The position numbers and the translations under genes are program-made. 32,273 bases of DNA from Phycisphaerales bacterium. Its GTDB lineage: Bacteria > Planctomycetota > Phycisphaerae > Phycisphaerales > UBA1924. Positions 9,200 through 17,531 of this stretch are shown here, one piece after another. The notes under the pieces are model-generated. The model was not told the DNA's origin. It did not search any database and saw nothing but the letters and a program-made list of their open reading frames with translations. The first letter of the stretch is position 1. Each line of letters begins with the position of its first letter. The stretch covers positions 1 through 32,273 of the forward strand of contig JAEUJD010000095.1 of the NCBI GenBank assembly GCA_016793015.1, read 5' to 3'.

Positions 9200-9308
9200 T
9201 ATGACAGGTCTGGTGGATCGCGTGCGCATCGCACAATTGGCCAGAAATGACGAGGTGGCCCGACGGAACCGAGCATCGTGCGCATCGTGTGCGTGTATGA
9301 CAAGTCTG
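9200..9308. repeat. two repeated motifs in the divergent MFS / 9297 promoter region
   Basis: TATGACAGGTCTG (9200-9212) recurs with one change at 9296-9308, and CGTGCGCATCG occurs at 9221-9231 and 9277-9287. The first copy of the latter lies in the inverted repeat GTGCG-CAT-CGCAC (9222-9234). The copies lie between two divergent starts, so they could be operator sites. The second TATGAC copy includes the start codon of the rightward gene. Confidence 0.4.
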
Positions 9309-10373
9309 ATCGACGATTTGGATCGTCCTTCCCCCGGCCCGCTGACAGCGCCCGCCCGCCCGCGTCGTTCCTACGGCCCGATCGGAACAACCATCGCGGC
9401 GCTCGTGGGCGTGGGAGGGCTTGCGCTCGCCGGATGGAGCGTGTACGAAAATACGCGGACCGCTCCGAGGCCGAAATCAGCGAGCGATGTTGTTCGCTCC
9501 GAAAAGCCCGGCGACGGCGCCGATCAGAAGATCGAGCGCGGCGCGCCGCCCTCGGGAAGCCTCGCGGCAGCGACTCCCGACGGTAAGTCGCAGCGACGAC
9601 GCGCCGGAATGGGCGACGGCGTCATGCCGACGTTTATCGAGGCTCCGCAGTTCACGGCCGTCACCACGCCGGATGAATCAACACAGTTGATCGCCCAGAT
9701 CGGTGCCGCGGCAGGCGAACAATCCGCCAAGATCGAGGGTTTGACCGCAACGCCCCTTCAGACTTCCGACCAGATCAACGGCGCGCTCACGCGATTTCTC
9801 GGGCCGCTCGCTCAAGGCGAGATCAAGGACGGCGGGGGATTCATCGCCGCGAACGGTGGCAAGCCCCCCGCTTCGGGCTCGATTCCCGGGATTGTTCAGC
9901 AGATCGCTTCGATCCTGAAGTTCTGCGAACTTGATACCACGCACACGGTGGTCCGCAAGGCGCCGAAAGTCGAAGGCCCGCTCGCGGACATGCTGGCGAA
10001 GCTGCCCGCCGGCGCGGTGCCGATGATGATCAATCAGAATCGATCGGGCGACGGAAACGAAATCGCCTCGATGATGATGCCCCTGACCGGCCTTTTGGAA
10101 GGCTCGATGGAAGGCGTGCCCGCCGATGCGCCGCGGGTCGAAGTAACGATGCCCGCAAAGCTGAAGGACCCCCAGTTCGCCGAAAAGAAATTCCTGCTCG
10201 GGATAATCCTCGCGCAGAACGTCAGGGCGGGCAAGTGGGTGCCCGTGCAATTGCAGTTTCACTCGAACAACGGCGAAACGATCAAGGCTCTCTCCAAAGT
10301 CATCCGGCCTCGCTCGGGGAGCCCGGGCGACGGATCTGCGCCCCCCAAGGCACCGAGCGATCGGGGCGGATGA
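9297..10373 (+). CDS. single-pass membrane-anchored protein, unknown
   Basis: A 358-aa protein I do not recognise. A Pro/Arg-rich cytoplasmic N-terminus (about 1-28) precedes one transmembrane helix (about 30-48, GTTIAALVGVGGLALAGWSV). A low-complexity linker and an exported domain of roughly 230 residues follow, with a Ser/Pro/Gly-rich tail. The start MTSLIDDLDR (ATG 9297) is preferred over an upstream in-frame ATG at 9201, because the extra 32 residues are Cys/Arg-rich and lie in the promoter region. No ribosome-binding site is clear. It precedes the pseudopilin gene by 57 bases and may be cotranscribed with it. Confidence 0.7.
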   Translation: MTSLIDDLDRPSPGPLTAPARPRRSYGPIGTTIAALVGVGGLALAGWSVYENTRTAPRPKSASDVVRSEKPGDGADQKIERGAPPSGSLAAATPDGKSQRRRAGMGDGVMPTFIEAPQFTAVTTPDESTQLIAQIGAAAGEQSAKIEGLTATPLQTSDQINGALTRFLGPLAQGEIKDGGGFIAANGGKPPASGSIPGIVQQIASILKFCELDTTHTVVRKAPKVEGPLADMLAKLPAGAVPMMINQNRSGDGNEIASMMMPLTGLLEGSMEGVPADAPRVEVTMPAKLKDPQFAEKKFLLGIILAQNVRAGKWVPVQLQFHSNNGETIKALSKVIRPRSGSPGDGSAPPKAPSDRGG

Positions 10374-10430
10374 TCGCTCTGGGAACTTCGCTCGATTCTC
10401 CAATTCCTCCCGCCCTCATTCGAGAACGTC

Positions 10431-11210
10431 ATGCATAGCAAATCCCGCGGCTTTTCCCTTATCGAGCTCCTGATCGCGATCGGCGTCGTCGGCCTGCTGA
10501 TCGCGCTCGCGATCCCGGCACTTGCCCAGGCCCGCCTCATGGCGCGGCAAACCAAGGGCATGGCCAACGTGCGCTCGGTCGGCATGACCTTCGCGCAGTA
10601 CGCAGGCCAGTATCGAACCTATCCGTTTATCGAGCCCGGTGCACCGGTGCACGGAGCGCACGGTGATATGCCCGTGCCTGAAGGAATGATCGGCACGCAG
10701 TGGCTCCGCCCGAACACGATGATGATCACGAGCGATCCGTTCGAGATGGAATGGATGTGGGCGGGTCCGGTTGCCCGATTTGTAAACCCCGAAGAAAATT
10801 ATCCGGTCTGGGTTTCGCCCGGCCTGCCGCAAACGCTTCCCGAAGGCGACGACCTCGAGGCACGCGAGCAGATTTCTCTCCGGCTTTCCAACGCGTTCAT
10901 CGCGAAGCCGGAGCTCTTCGGCGAGCATCCAAAAGACGACCTCAAGATGATTGCCCCGGTGAAGCCCGAGGACGTGCTCACTCCATCGAGCAAGGTCATG
11001 CTCTTCGATGCGCACGTGGCGTACTACTCGAAGCGGCCGAAGATTGTGGACTCGCATTACGACGCCCCGGCCCCGATGGTGTTCGCCGACGGTCACGGCG
11101 ACGCAAAGAACCCCGTGCAGGCGAAAGACGGTGTGGCCAATGTCATGCGGGGCGGCAGCAACATCAAGCTGCACTCGACCAAGGACGGGGTGCGCGGACA
11201 GGACTATTAG
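10431..11210 (+). CDS. type II secretion-like pseudopilin (prepilin cleavage/methylation protein)
   Basis: A 259-aa protein with a class III signal: basic MHSKSRG, then FSLIELLIAIGVVGLLIALAIPAL with Glu at +5, as recognised by prepilin peptidase. The remainder is a large globular domain, with a C-terminal FADGHGDAKN segment like the DG motif common in planctomycete DUF1559-type pseudopilins. Such proteins are abundant in Planctomycetes and are thought to be fibre or secretion-system components; the specific role is unknown. It is convergent with the hydrolase gene, with only 11 bases between the stop codons. Confidence 0.88.
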   Translation: MHSKSRGFSLIELLIAIGVVGLLIALAIPALAQARLMARQTKGMANVRSVGMTFAQYAGQYRTYPFIEPGAPVHGAHGDMPVPEGMIGTQWLRPNTMMITSDPFEMEWMWAGPVARFVNPEENYPVWVSPGLPQTLPEGDDLEAREQISLRLSNAFIAKPELFGEHPKDDLKMIAPVKPEDVLTPSSKVMLFDAHVAYYSKRPKIVDSHYDAPAPMVFADGHGDAKNPVQAKDGVANVMRGGSNIKLHSTKDGVRGQDY

Positions 11211-11212
11211 TG

Positions 11213-11240
11213 AAAAAGCTGTCAGCTGATAGCCGGCTTT
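11213..11240. terminator. compact bidirectional terminator-like palindrome
   Basis: A 16-base near-perfect palindrome (11218-11233, centred on TCAGCTGA) lies between the convergent stops and includes the hydrolase stop codon. It is flanked by an A-run on the left (11213-11217) and a T-run on the right (11238-11240), so transcripts from either side could form a hairpin followed by U residues. Confidence 0.5.
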
Positions 11241-12076
11241 AGTTCCCTCACGAAAAACGCGGTCTGCGTGTTCTTCGCGTCGTTGCTGTAGCGCCCGAAT
11301 CCGATGTGTTCTTCCGGCGCGCCGGTCTCTGCCCACGTCACAAGTTCAACAAGTGATGGATCCGCGCCAACCTGCTCGTAGTGTTTGCGAAGCCGCTCCG
11401 CGAAGCCCTTCGCCACCGCGAACGGCATCATCCGATCGGCCTCCGAGTGGAGCATCAGCACCGGGATCGGTCGAAAGGTGGCAAGGTGGGCCGCGGCACT
11501 CACCGCAGCGACCGCGTCGCGCTCGTGACGAACCACCCAGCGGGGCGGCACTTCGCCCGCGTGCGCGTGGTCCTCGGGAAAATACAAACCTTCCAGCCAG
11601 CCCGTCGTGCCTTCCACCGCCGCACAGTGAAACGGATGCGGATCGCAGAGACGCCGCAGCGCGATGATGCCGCCCATCGACATGCCGCCGATGGCGATGC
11701 GATCGAGATCAAAGAGGCCTCCGAATCGCGGATCGGCAAGCGCCTCAACGATGGCATCGATCTCGGAAACAGCCTGCCCGATCACCTTGAGACTGGCATC
11801 CGACTCGTGCGCCCCGGCCCACGGTCGTTCGCCGTGGCCCGGCAGGTCCACCGAACACGCGGCGATTCCGGCTCGAATCCAGCGAAGAAAACGTCCGGGA
11901 TCGAGCTCTTTGTTCGCGGTGCGCCCGTGCATCCAGAGCACAACCGGCGCAGGAGTCTTCCAGTCCGGATGAGCGAGCAGCGCGGGCACATTGGGCCCGA
12001 GGCGTTCCACGCGAACGGCCGCCGCGAGATCGCGGGGGAATTGCTTGAAGCGGTCTTGCGAATGGAGGCTCGACAT
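11222..12076 (-). CDS. alpha/beta hydrolase (dienelactone hydrolase/esterase-like)
   Basis: A 284-aa serine hydrolase. VVLWMHGRTANKE gives the HG oxyanion region, and CSVDLPGHGERP is a typical strand-loop. The nucleophile elbow is GMSMGG. The acid lies in LMLHSEADRMMPF and the His in GAPEEHIGFG. The start MSSLHSQDRF (ATG complement at 12074-12076) is preferred; an upstream extension of 56 codons is Arg/Cys-rich and looks non-coding. No signal peptide, so cytoplasmic. The substrate cannot be told from sequence. It lies 189 bases downstream of the UAP1-like gene on the same strand. Confidence 0.85.
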   Translation of the reverse strand: MSSLHSQDRFKQFPRDLAAAVRVERLGPNVPALLAHPDWKTPAPVVLWMHGRTANKELDPGRFLRWIRAGIAACSVDLPGHGERPWAGAHESDASLKVIGQAVSEIDAIVEALADPRFGGLFDLDRIAIGGMSMGGIIALRRLCDPHPFHCAAVEGTTGWLEGLYFPEDHAHAGEVPPRWVVRHERDAVAAVSAAAHLATFRPIPVLMLHSEADRMMPFAVAKGFAERLRKHYEQVGADPSLVELVTWAETGAPEEHIGFGRYSNDAKNTQTAFFVRELKPAIS

Positions 12077-12265
12077 GCGCCGAAAGCCTAGATCGCCCAA
12101 ACCCGATCGATGCGTGCAAGACAGTTTCCTCTTGTGGCACGCAGACCGGCGACGACATGCCGTACGAGCCCGATGCTCAGCGAGGGACGCGGTTGCTTGC
12201 TCGATCAAAGCACGCTCTGAAACTTGCTCGGCCGTTCTGCCCACAAATCCCGCTCGAGCCGCGTT

Positions 12266-13708
12266 TCAGATGACGCGCCGATCGCCCGCATGAATGACAA
12301 GCCCCTGCACGCGCTCTCGTATATCGCTCGATTCCGCCCCGTGCAGCGGGTCAATCTCAAGCACACAGTCCGGCGTGCCGTCCGCCTTGCGGGGGACCTT
12401 GACCCCGTCCGCCTCGAGCCAGCGCGTTGCACGCAGGGTCTGGATCTGCGCGCACGACTCAGCGCTGTCAACGCCCGTCGCGTTCTTGATCGGCGCGAAT
12501 TCCTCGATGCGGTCGGTCTCCAGCACGATCGACCCGCGGCAGAGCGGGATCGCATCGAAAATGAACTTCTCGAGCTTCACGCCGTTGTTCGAGGTCGGCG
12601 CGACATGCTCGCCGGTTTCGAGATCGACAAACGGCACCTTCTTTTCGGCCCGGTGGAACGGCAATTCAAAGTTCTTGTCGCTCGCGAGCTTTTCGAGGAA
12701 CGACACGCCGAGCACGTGCACCGCGATCGAGCCCGCGTTGAAGCGGAGCGAACCGTCGGGCAGCGTGTCCTTTGCCAGGGCAGCGGGAAAGTCGGAGTAT
12801 TCGATCACATCCACAACACGCCGGCCGTTTTTCATAACGCTCGCGAAGACGCCGACCTTCTCATCGGGGTTGAACTTGGGGATCATCTTGCTCGACATCT
12901 CGCCGGAAGAATCGGGCGCGCTCGCGTGCAGCCCGAGAAAAACCGGATCAAGCGTGCGCACCAGCGGGTTGTCCACCTGGAAATACGAAAGGTGCTCGAC
13001 GCCCCGGCGCTTCATGTCGGCGATCGCGCCGCTCTTCTCAAGCGCCGCAATCGAGCCGCCGTGTCCGTCCGGGTTGGTCGCGACCTCATCGTGGCGCGCG
13101 AGAAGCACCTTGCCCGTGGCCAGATCGAACGACGGCAGCATGCCCTGCTGAAAAAACAGGATATTCGCGGGGTCAAGGCCGAACGAGCGGTGTTCGCTGA
13201 AGTACGCCTGCGTGCTCGCATGATTCTGCGGGCTGGTCATGATGTACCAAGGCACGGGCTTGCCGTATTGCTGCTGAGCGCGTCGAATTCCCAGCCCAAA
13301 AAACTCGAACAGCGAACGGCGGCTCACCTCGCCCGCCCGGAAACAGCCCTTGGGCCCGTCGTACCCGAGCCGGCTTCCCTGTCCGCCCGCGACCATGAAC
13401 GCCGCAACCTTCCCCGCGCGCAGCAAGTCTTCACCCACGCTCTTGTACTTCGCCTTGTCCCAGGGCTTCTTGGATGATTTGGCATCGTGCGGGTACGCAT
13501 CGACCGGTTCGAGCCCCGACGGGGGCGAGTGCTTCGCGCGATTCCGCACATACCGCTCCACCATCGCGGGCAACGCCTCGACATCCAGCGCCTCGATCTG
13601 CGCGAGCAAGGCGGTCTTCTGTTTCTCATCGAGCGTCGGGAAGAACTTGAGCAGGTGCTCCTGCCCCACGCGTTTGAGTCGATCGTGCGTCTCTTGAAAT
13701 CCCGCCAT
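12266..13708 (-). CDS. UDP-N-acetylhexosamine pyrophosphorylase, eukaryotic UAP1-like
   Basis: A 480-aa nucleotidyltransferase of the UDPGP type 1 family, predicted to make UDP-GlcNAc/GalNAc (or another UDP-sugar) from UTP and the sugar 1-phosphate. The nucleotide loop is MVAGGQGSRLGYDGPKGCF. NPDGHGGSIAAL, YFQVDNPLV, DVIEYSDFP, FNAGSIAVHV and NNGVKLEKFIFDAIP follow in the UAP1/AGX order. The start MAGFQETHDR has a good ribosome-binding site (GGAGAGG about 5-10 bases upstream), so an in-frame ATG 12 codons earlier is rejected. No LbH acetyltransferase domain follows, so this is not GlmU. Divergent from rpe. Confidence 0.87.
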   Translation of the reverse strand: MAGFQETHDRLKRVGQEHLLKFFPTLDEKQKTALLAQIEALDVEALPAMVERYVRNRAKHSPPSGLEPVDAYPHDAKSSKKPWDKAKYKSVGEDLLRAGKVAAFMVAGGQGSRLGYDGPKGCFRAGEVSRRSLFEFFGLGIRRAQQQYGKPVPWYIMTSPQNHASTQAYFSEHRSFGLDPANILFFQQGMLPSFDLATGKVLLARHDEVATNPDGHGGSIAALEKSGAIADMKRRGVEHLSYFQVDNPLVRTLDPVFLGLHASAPDSSGEMSSKMIPKFNPDEKVGVFASVMKNGRRVVDVIEYSDFPAALAKDTLPDGSLRFNAGSIAVHVLGVSFLEKLASDKNFELPFHRAEKKVPFVDLETGEHVAPTSNNGVKLEKFIFDAIPLCRGSIVLETDRIEEFAPIKNATGVDSAESCAQIQTLRATRWLEADGVKVPRKADGTPDCVLEIDPLHGAESSDIRERVQGLVIHAGDRRVI

Positions 13709-13782
13709 GCCACCTCTCCTTCCCGTCCAGAACGGGGCGACCATGCTACCTCATCTCCTGCATCCGCGGTTACAGTGTTTCG

Positions 13783-14499
13783 ATGCCCCCCACCCCCACT
13801 CCCACTCCCACTCCAGCCCACGCCGTCTTCAAGTCGCCCGCCCACTTGCCGCTGATCGGCCCGTCGATCTTGTCGGGCGATTTCGGTCGAATGGAAGCGG
13901 ATTGCCGCCCCCTGCTCGAGAACGGCGCGGACTACCTGCACCTTGATGTCATGGACGGGCGGTTTGTCCCGAACCTCACCATGGGGCCCGACATGTGCCG
14001 CTGGATGCGGAAGTACTTCCCCACTGCCGCGCTCGATGTCCATCTGATGGTGGAGGAACCGGAAAAATTCGTCGACGCCTTTATCGAGGCCGGGGCGACC
14101 AACCTGACTTTCCACGTCGAGACGCACAAGGGCGCCGTCGCGACCAAACTCGCCGATCACATTCACAGGGCCGGCGCGCTCTGCGGCCTCGCCGTCAACC
14201 CGCCGACCGACGTTGCCCCGCTACTCGATGTCGCGGGCGCTTTCGATGTGCTTCTCGTCATGTCCGTGAATCCCGGCTTCTCCGGGCAGGCGTTCATCCC
14301 GTCCGTGCTGGAAAAAGCCAAGCGCATCAAACCCCTGCTCCGAAAAGATCAGCGCCTCGAAGTCGATGGCGGAGTTTCTCCCAAAACCGCCCCAGACTGC
14401 CGCGCCGCGGGAATCGACACCCTTGTCTCGGCGAGCGCGATTTTCGGCAAACCTCCCGAGGAACGAAAAGGTGTGATGCAGGCTCTGCGAGGCAGCTAA
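13783..14499 (+). CDS. rpe: ribulose-phosphate 3-epimerase
   Basis: A TIM-barrel metalloenzyme of 238 aa that interconverts ribulose-5-phosphate and xylulose-5-phosphate in the pentose phosphate pathway. Motifs are GPSILSGDFGRME, the metal and catalytic segment YLHLDVMDGRFVPNLTMGP, LDVHLMVEEPEKF, VNPGFSGQAF and LEVDGGVSPKTAPDCRAAG with the catalytic Asp. The N-terminus carries an unusual Pro/Thr run encoded by a hexanucleotide repeat. No ribosome-binding site precedes the ATG; a -10-like TACAGT (13771-13776) lies six bases before it, so the transcript may be leaderless. Confidence 0.95.
   Translation: MPPTPTPTPTPAHAVFKSPAHLPLIGPSILSGDFGRMEADCRPLLENGADYLHLDVMDGRFVPNLTMGPDMCRWMRKYFPTAALDVHLMVEEPEKFVDAFIEAGATNLTFHVETHKGAVATKLADHIHRAGALCGLAVNPPTDVAPLLDVAGAFDVLLVMSVNPGFSGQAFIPSVLEKAKRIKPLLRKDQRLEVDGGVSPKTAPDCRAAGIDTLVSASAIFGKPPEERKGVMQALRGS
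13795..13812 (+). repeat. CCCACT x3 hexanucleotide repeat in the rpe 5' end
   Basis: Three perfect tandem CCCACT units encode a (Pro-Thr)n run at the N-terminus of Rpe. Because the unit is six bases, copy change would alter length but not frame. Confidence 0.8.
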
Positions 14500-14542
14500 A
14501 CGACAGTTTGTCCACCGGACCCAAACAAGACCCGATCCAGCC

Positions 14543-14574
14543 TTGACGCTCCCTGAACCGATTTAGGCTAAACT
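14543..14574 (+). promoter_or_regulatory. possible accD promoter
   Basis: TTGACG (14543-14548) resembles a -35 box. TAGGCT (14564-14569) or TAAACT (14569-14574) could be the -10 box, with spacers of 15 or 20, neither ideal. This would give accD a leader of about 260 bases. Confidence 0.35.
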
Positions 14575-14640
14575 TGGCCTCATTCAACCGGTCCGCGTGG
14601 GTCGTCGGCAGGAGCCGTCGAGCGGATCGGAGCGCGGGAG

Positions 14641-14774
14641 TTTCCTGAAAAGGAAGTTCCGAGCGACGCGGAGGGCGTTGCTTGCCGCCGAACGCACGGA
14701 TGTGCGGAGCAGCCACGCAAGGTCGATTGCTCCATGAGGAAGGGGCCAAACCCGAATCCGTCCAACGGACCGGG
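14641..14774 (+). promoter_or_regulatory. hairpin-rich accD 5' leader
   Basis: The 338-base gap between rpe and accD holds no convincing gene but several stem-loops. Hairpin 1: TTCCT-GAAA-AGGAA at 14642-14655. Hairpin 2: a 7-bp stem at 14663-14681 with one G-T pair and loop GGAGG. Hairpin 3: 14751-14774, a 9-bp interrupted stem. Their clustering upstream of accD suggests a structured mRNA leader, possibly regulatory. No known riboswitch class is recognised. Confidence 0.35.
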
Positions 14775-14837
14775 ATTGTCTCCAGCGGGTCCCCACCTGC
14801 AAATCCGAGTCGGGCAAACCGAAGGAACTTGTACGCC

Positions 14838-15734
14838 ATGACGAAGACAGCCAGTTCGACGAGAACATCCGGCCCGGCCCCGACCCCCGCCCGCACCTGG
14901 AGCGAAGTCCGGCCCGCGCGGCGTGCCTCGATCCCCGAGGGCCTTTGGCTCCGCTGCCCCTCCTGCGCCAAGATGGTTTACCGGCGCCACCTCGAAGCCA
15001 ATCTCAACGTCTGCCCCGAGTGCACCCACCACTTCCGCATCGGCGCTGCCGAGCGGGTCCTCCAGCTGGCCGACCCCGAAACCTTTACGGAGATGTTCAC
15101 CAATCTCCAGCCCACCGATCCGCTCAAGTTCAAGGACCTCAAGGCGTACCGCGAGCGTCTGATCGCCGAGCAGGTCAAGACGGGCCAGATCGATGCGATC
15201 CGGGCCGGCAAGTGCTTTATCAAGGGCCGCGAAGCGATGCTCGTGTGCCTTGACCTGACCTTCATGATGGGCTCGATGGGCTCGGTCGTCGGCGAGACGA
15301 TCACGCGGGCAATCGAAGCCGCCACCCCGAACAAGGCCAAGGGCTACGCCGGACTTCCCGTGATCATCGTGAGCTGCTCCGGCGGCGCACGCATGCAGGA
15401 AGCGGGCCTCAGCCTCATGCAGATGGCCAAGACGAGCGCAGCGCTCGCTCGGCTCGATGATGCGGGCGGCCTCTTCATCAGCGTGCTCACCGACCCCACC
15501 ACCGGTGGTGTGACAGCGAGCTTCGCGATGCTCGGAGACGTGATTCTCGCCGAACCCCGCGCGCTCATCGGCTTCGCCGGCCCGCGCGTCATCCAGCAGA
15601 CCATCCGTCAGGAACTCCCCGAAGGCTTCCAGCGTTCGGAGTTCCTGCTCAAGTCGGGTCTCGTCGATCGCGTCGTTCCCCGCGCCAACATGCGCACCGA
15701 ACTCGCGCGACTCATCGACTACTCCGGCCGCTAA
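14838..15734 (+). CDS. accD: acetyl-CoA carboxylase carboxyltransferase subunit beta
   Basis: Beta subunit of 298 aa which, with AccA, transfers carboxyl from biotin-BCCP to acetyl-CoA to make malonyl-CoA, the first step of fatty acid synthesis. The N-terminal zinc ribbon is C40-x2-C43 ... C59-x2-C62. The crotonase-fold core includes SCSGGARMQEAGLSLMQMAK and DPTTGGVTASFAMLGDV, and ends with GFAGPRVIQQTIRQELPEGFQ. The ATG at 14838 follows GAAGGA (14821-14826). The frame is open further upstream to 14682, but the extra residues are not AccD-like. No accA is adjacent. Confidence 0.95.
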   Translation: MTKTASSTRTSGPAPTPARTWSEVRPARRASIPEGLWLRCPSCAKMVYRRHLEANLNVCPECTHHFRIGAAERVLQLADPETFTEMFTNLQPTDPLKFKDLKAYRERLIAEQVKTGQIDAIRAGKCFIKGREAMLVCLDLTFMMGSMGSVVGETITRAIEAATPNKAKGYAGLPVIIVSCSGGARMQEAGLSLMQMAKTSAALARLDDAGGLFISVLTDPTTGGVTASFAMLGDVILAEPRALIGFAGPRVIQQTIRQELPEGFQRSEFLLKSGLVDRVVPRANMRTELARLIDYSGR

Positions 15735-15785
15735 TTTCTCGCTCCCCATGCTGCGTCCAAAGTTCGAGCGGTCAAGGATCGACCC

Positions 15786-17531
15786 GTGAAGCGGCTCTTA
15801 CTGCCTCTGTTCGCGGGCCTCGCGCACGCACTGCTCCTCGTACTGGCGTTCCCGCCGTTCGGTCTGTGGCCCGCCACACTCATCGCGATCGCGCCGCTGG
15901 TCTGGATCGCGGTTCGCCCCGATCGGCTCGGCTGGCGCGACGCCTTTGCCGTCGCGTTCGGCGCATCCGCTTTTTACTGGTACCAATGCCAGTGGGCGAT
16001 CTCCATCTCGACCGCCGGCTACATCCCCCTCGTTCTCTATCTCACGATCTATCCGGGCGTCTTCGCGTACGCGCTGAACTTCATGCGCCGGCGTCTGCCT
16101 CGCATTCCGCTCAGCCTGCTCGTGCCGATCGCATGGACCGGGCTTGAGTGGCTTCGAGGCGAGGTCGTCTGGGACGGTTACGCCTGGTTCTTGATCTCGC
16201 ACCCGCTCATCAACAACGTCTACCTCTCAGCAGCCGGATCGATCGTCGGCGCGTACGGCGTGGGCGCGTTTGCGGCCTCCTTTGTCGGAATCGCGTTCGA
16301 TTTCGTTCCGGCCCCCGGTACCGCTCCGCGAGCACTTCGCACCGTGCGCACTCTTGCATCCCGAATCGCGATCGCCCTTGGCATCGCGATCGCCTTCGTC
16401 GCGATCAGCATGACGGCGTTTTTCTACGCGATCTATGCCACCGCAGAGCCCCAAATCCGCGTCGGCATCGTCCAGACCAATCTGCCCCAGAGCAACAAAA
16501 TCGGTTGGTCCTTCGAGCAACGCAAGAGCGACTTCGCCCACTTCCTCAATCTGACCCGCCAGGCCGCGGCACAGAAACCCTCTGTCATCCTCTGGCCCGA
16601 AACCATGTTCCCCGGCGCATTCCTTCAAGACTTCGACGAACTCAATGCCCACGGTAAATCGCTGGGCAAGCGAACGCCGTCGCTCGCGGCCGCTCTGATG
16701 AAGTTCCAGGGCGAACTCGGAATTCCGATGCTGGTCGGAGCCTTGGGCACCGAAGGTCTGCGCCTTGACACCTTCACGCCCAACGCCGACTTCGAGTTCG
16801 ACCGCCGCTTCAACAGTGTCTTCCTGCTCAAGAACGGCGCGGTCGAGCCTCTCCGCTACGACAAGATCCGCCTCACGCCCTTCGGCGAGACGATGCCCTA
16901 CATCTCCGCGTGGCCGTGGCTCCAGGACAAACTGCTCTCCATCGGCGCCGCGGGAATGAGCTTCGATCTCTCCATGGGCTCCACCGATCGCATCGGCGCC
17001 TTTGAATTCGCCCCCACCACTCCAAGCCCCCTCGCCAAGCGCCCCGAAGTCGTCCGGATCGTCACCCCGATCTGCTTCGAGATCACCGAATCCAGCCTCT
17101 GCCGCAAACTCGTCAACCGCGCCGCCCAGGGGCGCGCCAAGGTGCTCATCGCCAACATCACCAACGACGGCTGGTTCGGAAACTTCGATCCGGCCCGTGT
17201 CGAGCACCAGATCGCGGCCCGCTGGCGATCCCTCGAGCTCGGCGTCGCCGTCGTCCGGGCCGCCAACACCGGCATTTCCTCGGTCACCGAGTACGGCCGG
17301 GCCAACGGCAACCGGCTGATCGATATCGGGGGCCGCTCCTCGCGGATGGACGGGATCATGGTCGAAAACGTCGCCCTTTTCCGAGGCACAACCTTTTACC
17401 GCGAATACGGCGACTTCTGCTGGCTCTTCCCGATCGCCCTCGCCGGCCTCCTGATTCTCGCATTCCGGCGTGGATCGCCGAACAATCCTGTGGCTGCGAC
17501 CGGTAGCAGCCCGACCGGAGGTTCATTGTGA
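15786..17531 (+). CDS. lnt: apolipoprotein N-acyltransferase
   Basis: Inner-membrane enzyme of 581 aa that adds the third acyl chain to the N-terminal Cys of lipoproteins. The first third is hydrophobic with about six to seven membrane segments. A nitrilase-like periplasmic domain follows with the catalytic triad E272 (LWPETMFPG), K360 (YDKIRLTPFGE) and C430 (TPICFEIT), then NDGWFGNFDPARVEHQIAA. A last membrane helix lies near 550. It starts with GTG, preceded by AAGGA seven bases upstream. Its stop overlaps the start of a lipoprotein gene (GTGA), an apt pairing of enzyme and possible substrate. Confidence 0.94.
   Translation: MKRLLLPLFAGLAHALLLVLAFPPFGLWPATLIAIAPLVWIAVRPDRLGWRDAFAVAFGASAFYWYQCQWAISISTAGYIPLVLYLTIYPGVFAYALNFMRRRLPRIPLSLLVPIAWTGLEWLRGEVVWDGYAWFLISHPLINNVYLSAAGSIVGAYGVGAFAASFVGIAFDFVPAPGTAPRALRTVRTLASRIAIALGIAIAFVAISMTAFFYAIYATAEPQIRVGIVQTNLPQSNKIGWSFEQRKSDFAHFLNLTRQAAAQKPSVILWPETMFPGAFLQDFDELNAHGKSLGKRTPSLAAALMKFQGELGIPMLVGALGTEGLRLDTFTPNADFEFDRRFNSVFLLKNGAVEPLRYDKIRLTPFGETMPYISAWPWLQDKLLSIGAAGMSFDLSMGSTDRIGAFEFAPTTPSPLAKRPEVVRIVTPICFEITESSLCRKLVNRAAQGRAKVLIANITNDGWFGNFDPARVEHQIAARWRSLELGVAVVRAANTGISSVTEYGRANGNRLIDIGGRSSRMDGIMVENVALFRGTTFYREYGDFCWLFPIALAGLLILAFRRGSPNNPVAATGSSPTGGSL

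Noticed and set aside
12224-13477. 417-codon plus-strand frame opposite the UAP1-like gene
   Set aside because: Arg/His-rich antisense shadow; the minus-strand protein has the full family motif order.
14506-14526. Hairpin after rpe as terminator
   Set aside because: The stem has a bulge and lacks a T-tract.
16227-17207. 326-codon minus-strand frame inside lnt
   Set aside because: Antisense of the Lnt catalytic domain, with low-complexity Gly/Asp/Glu composition.
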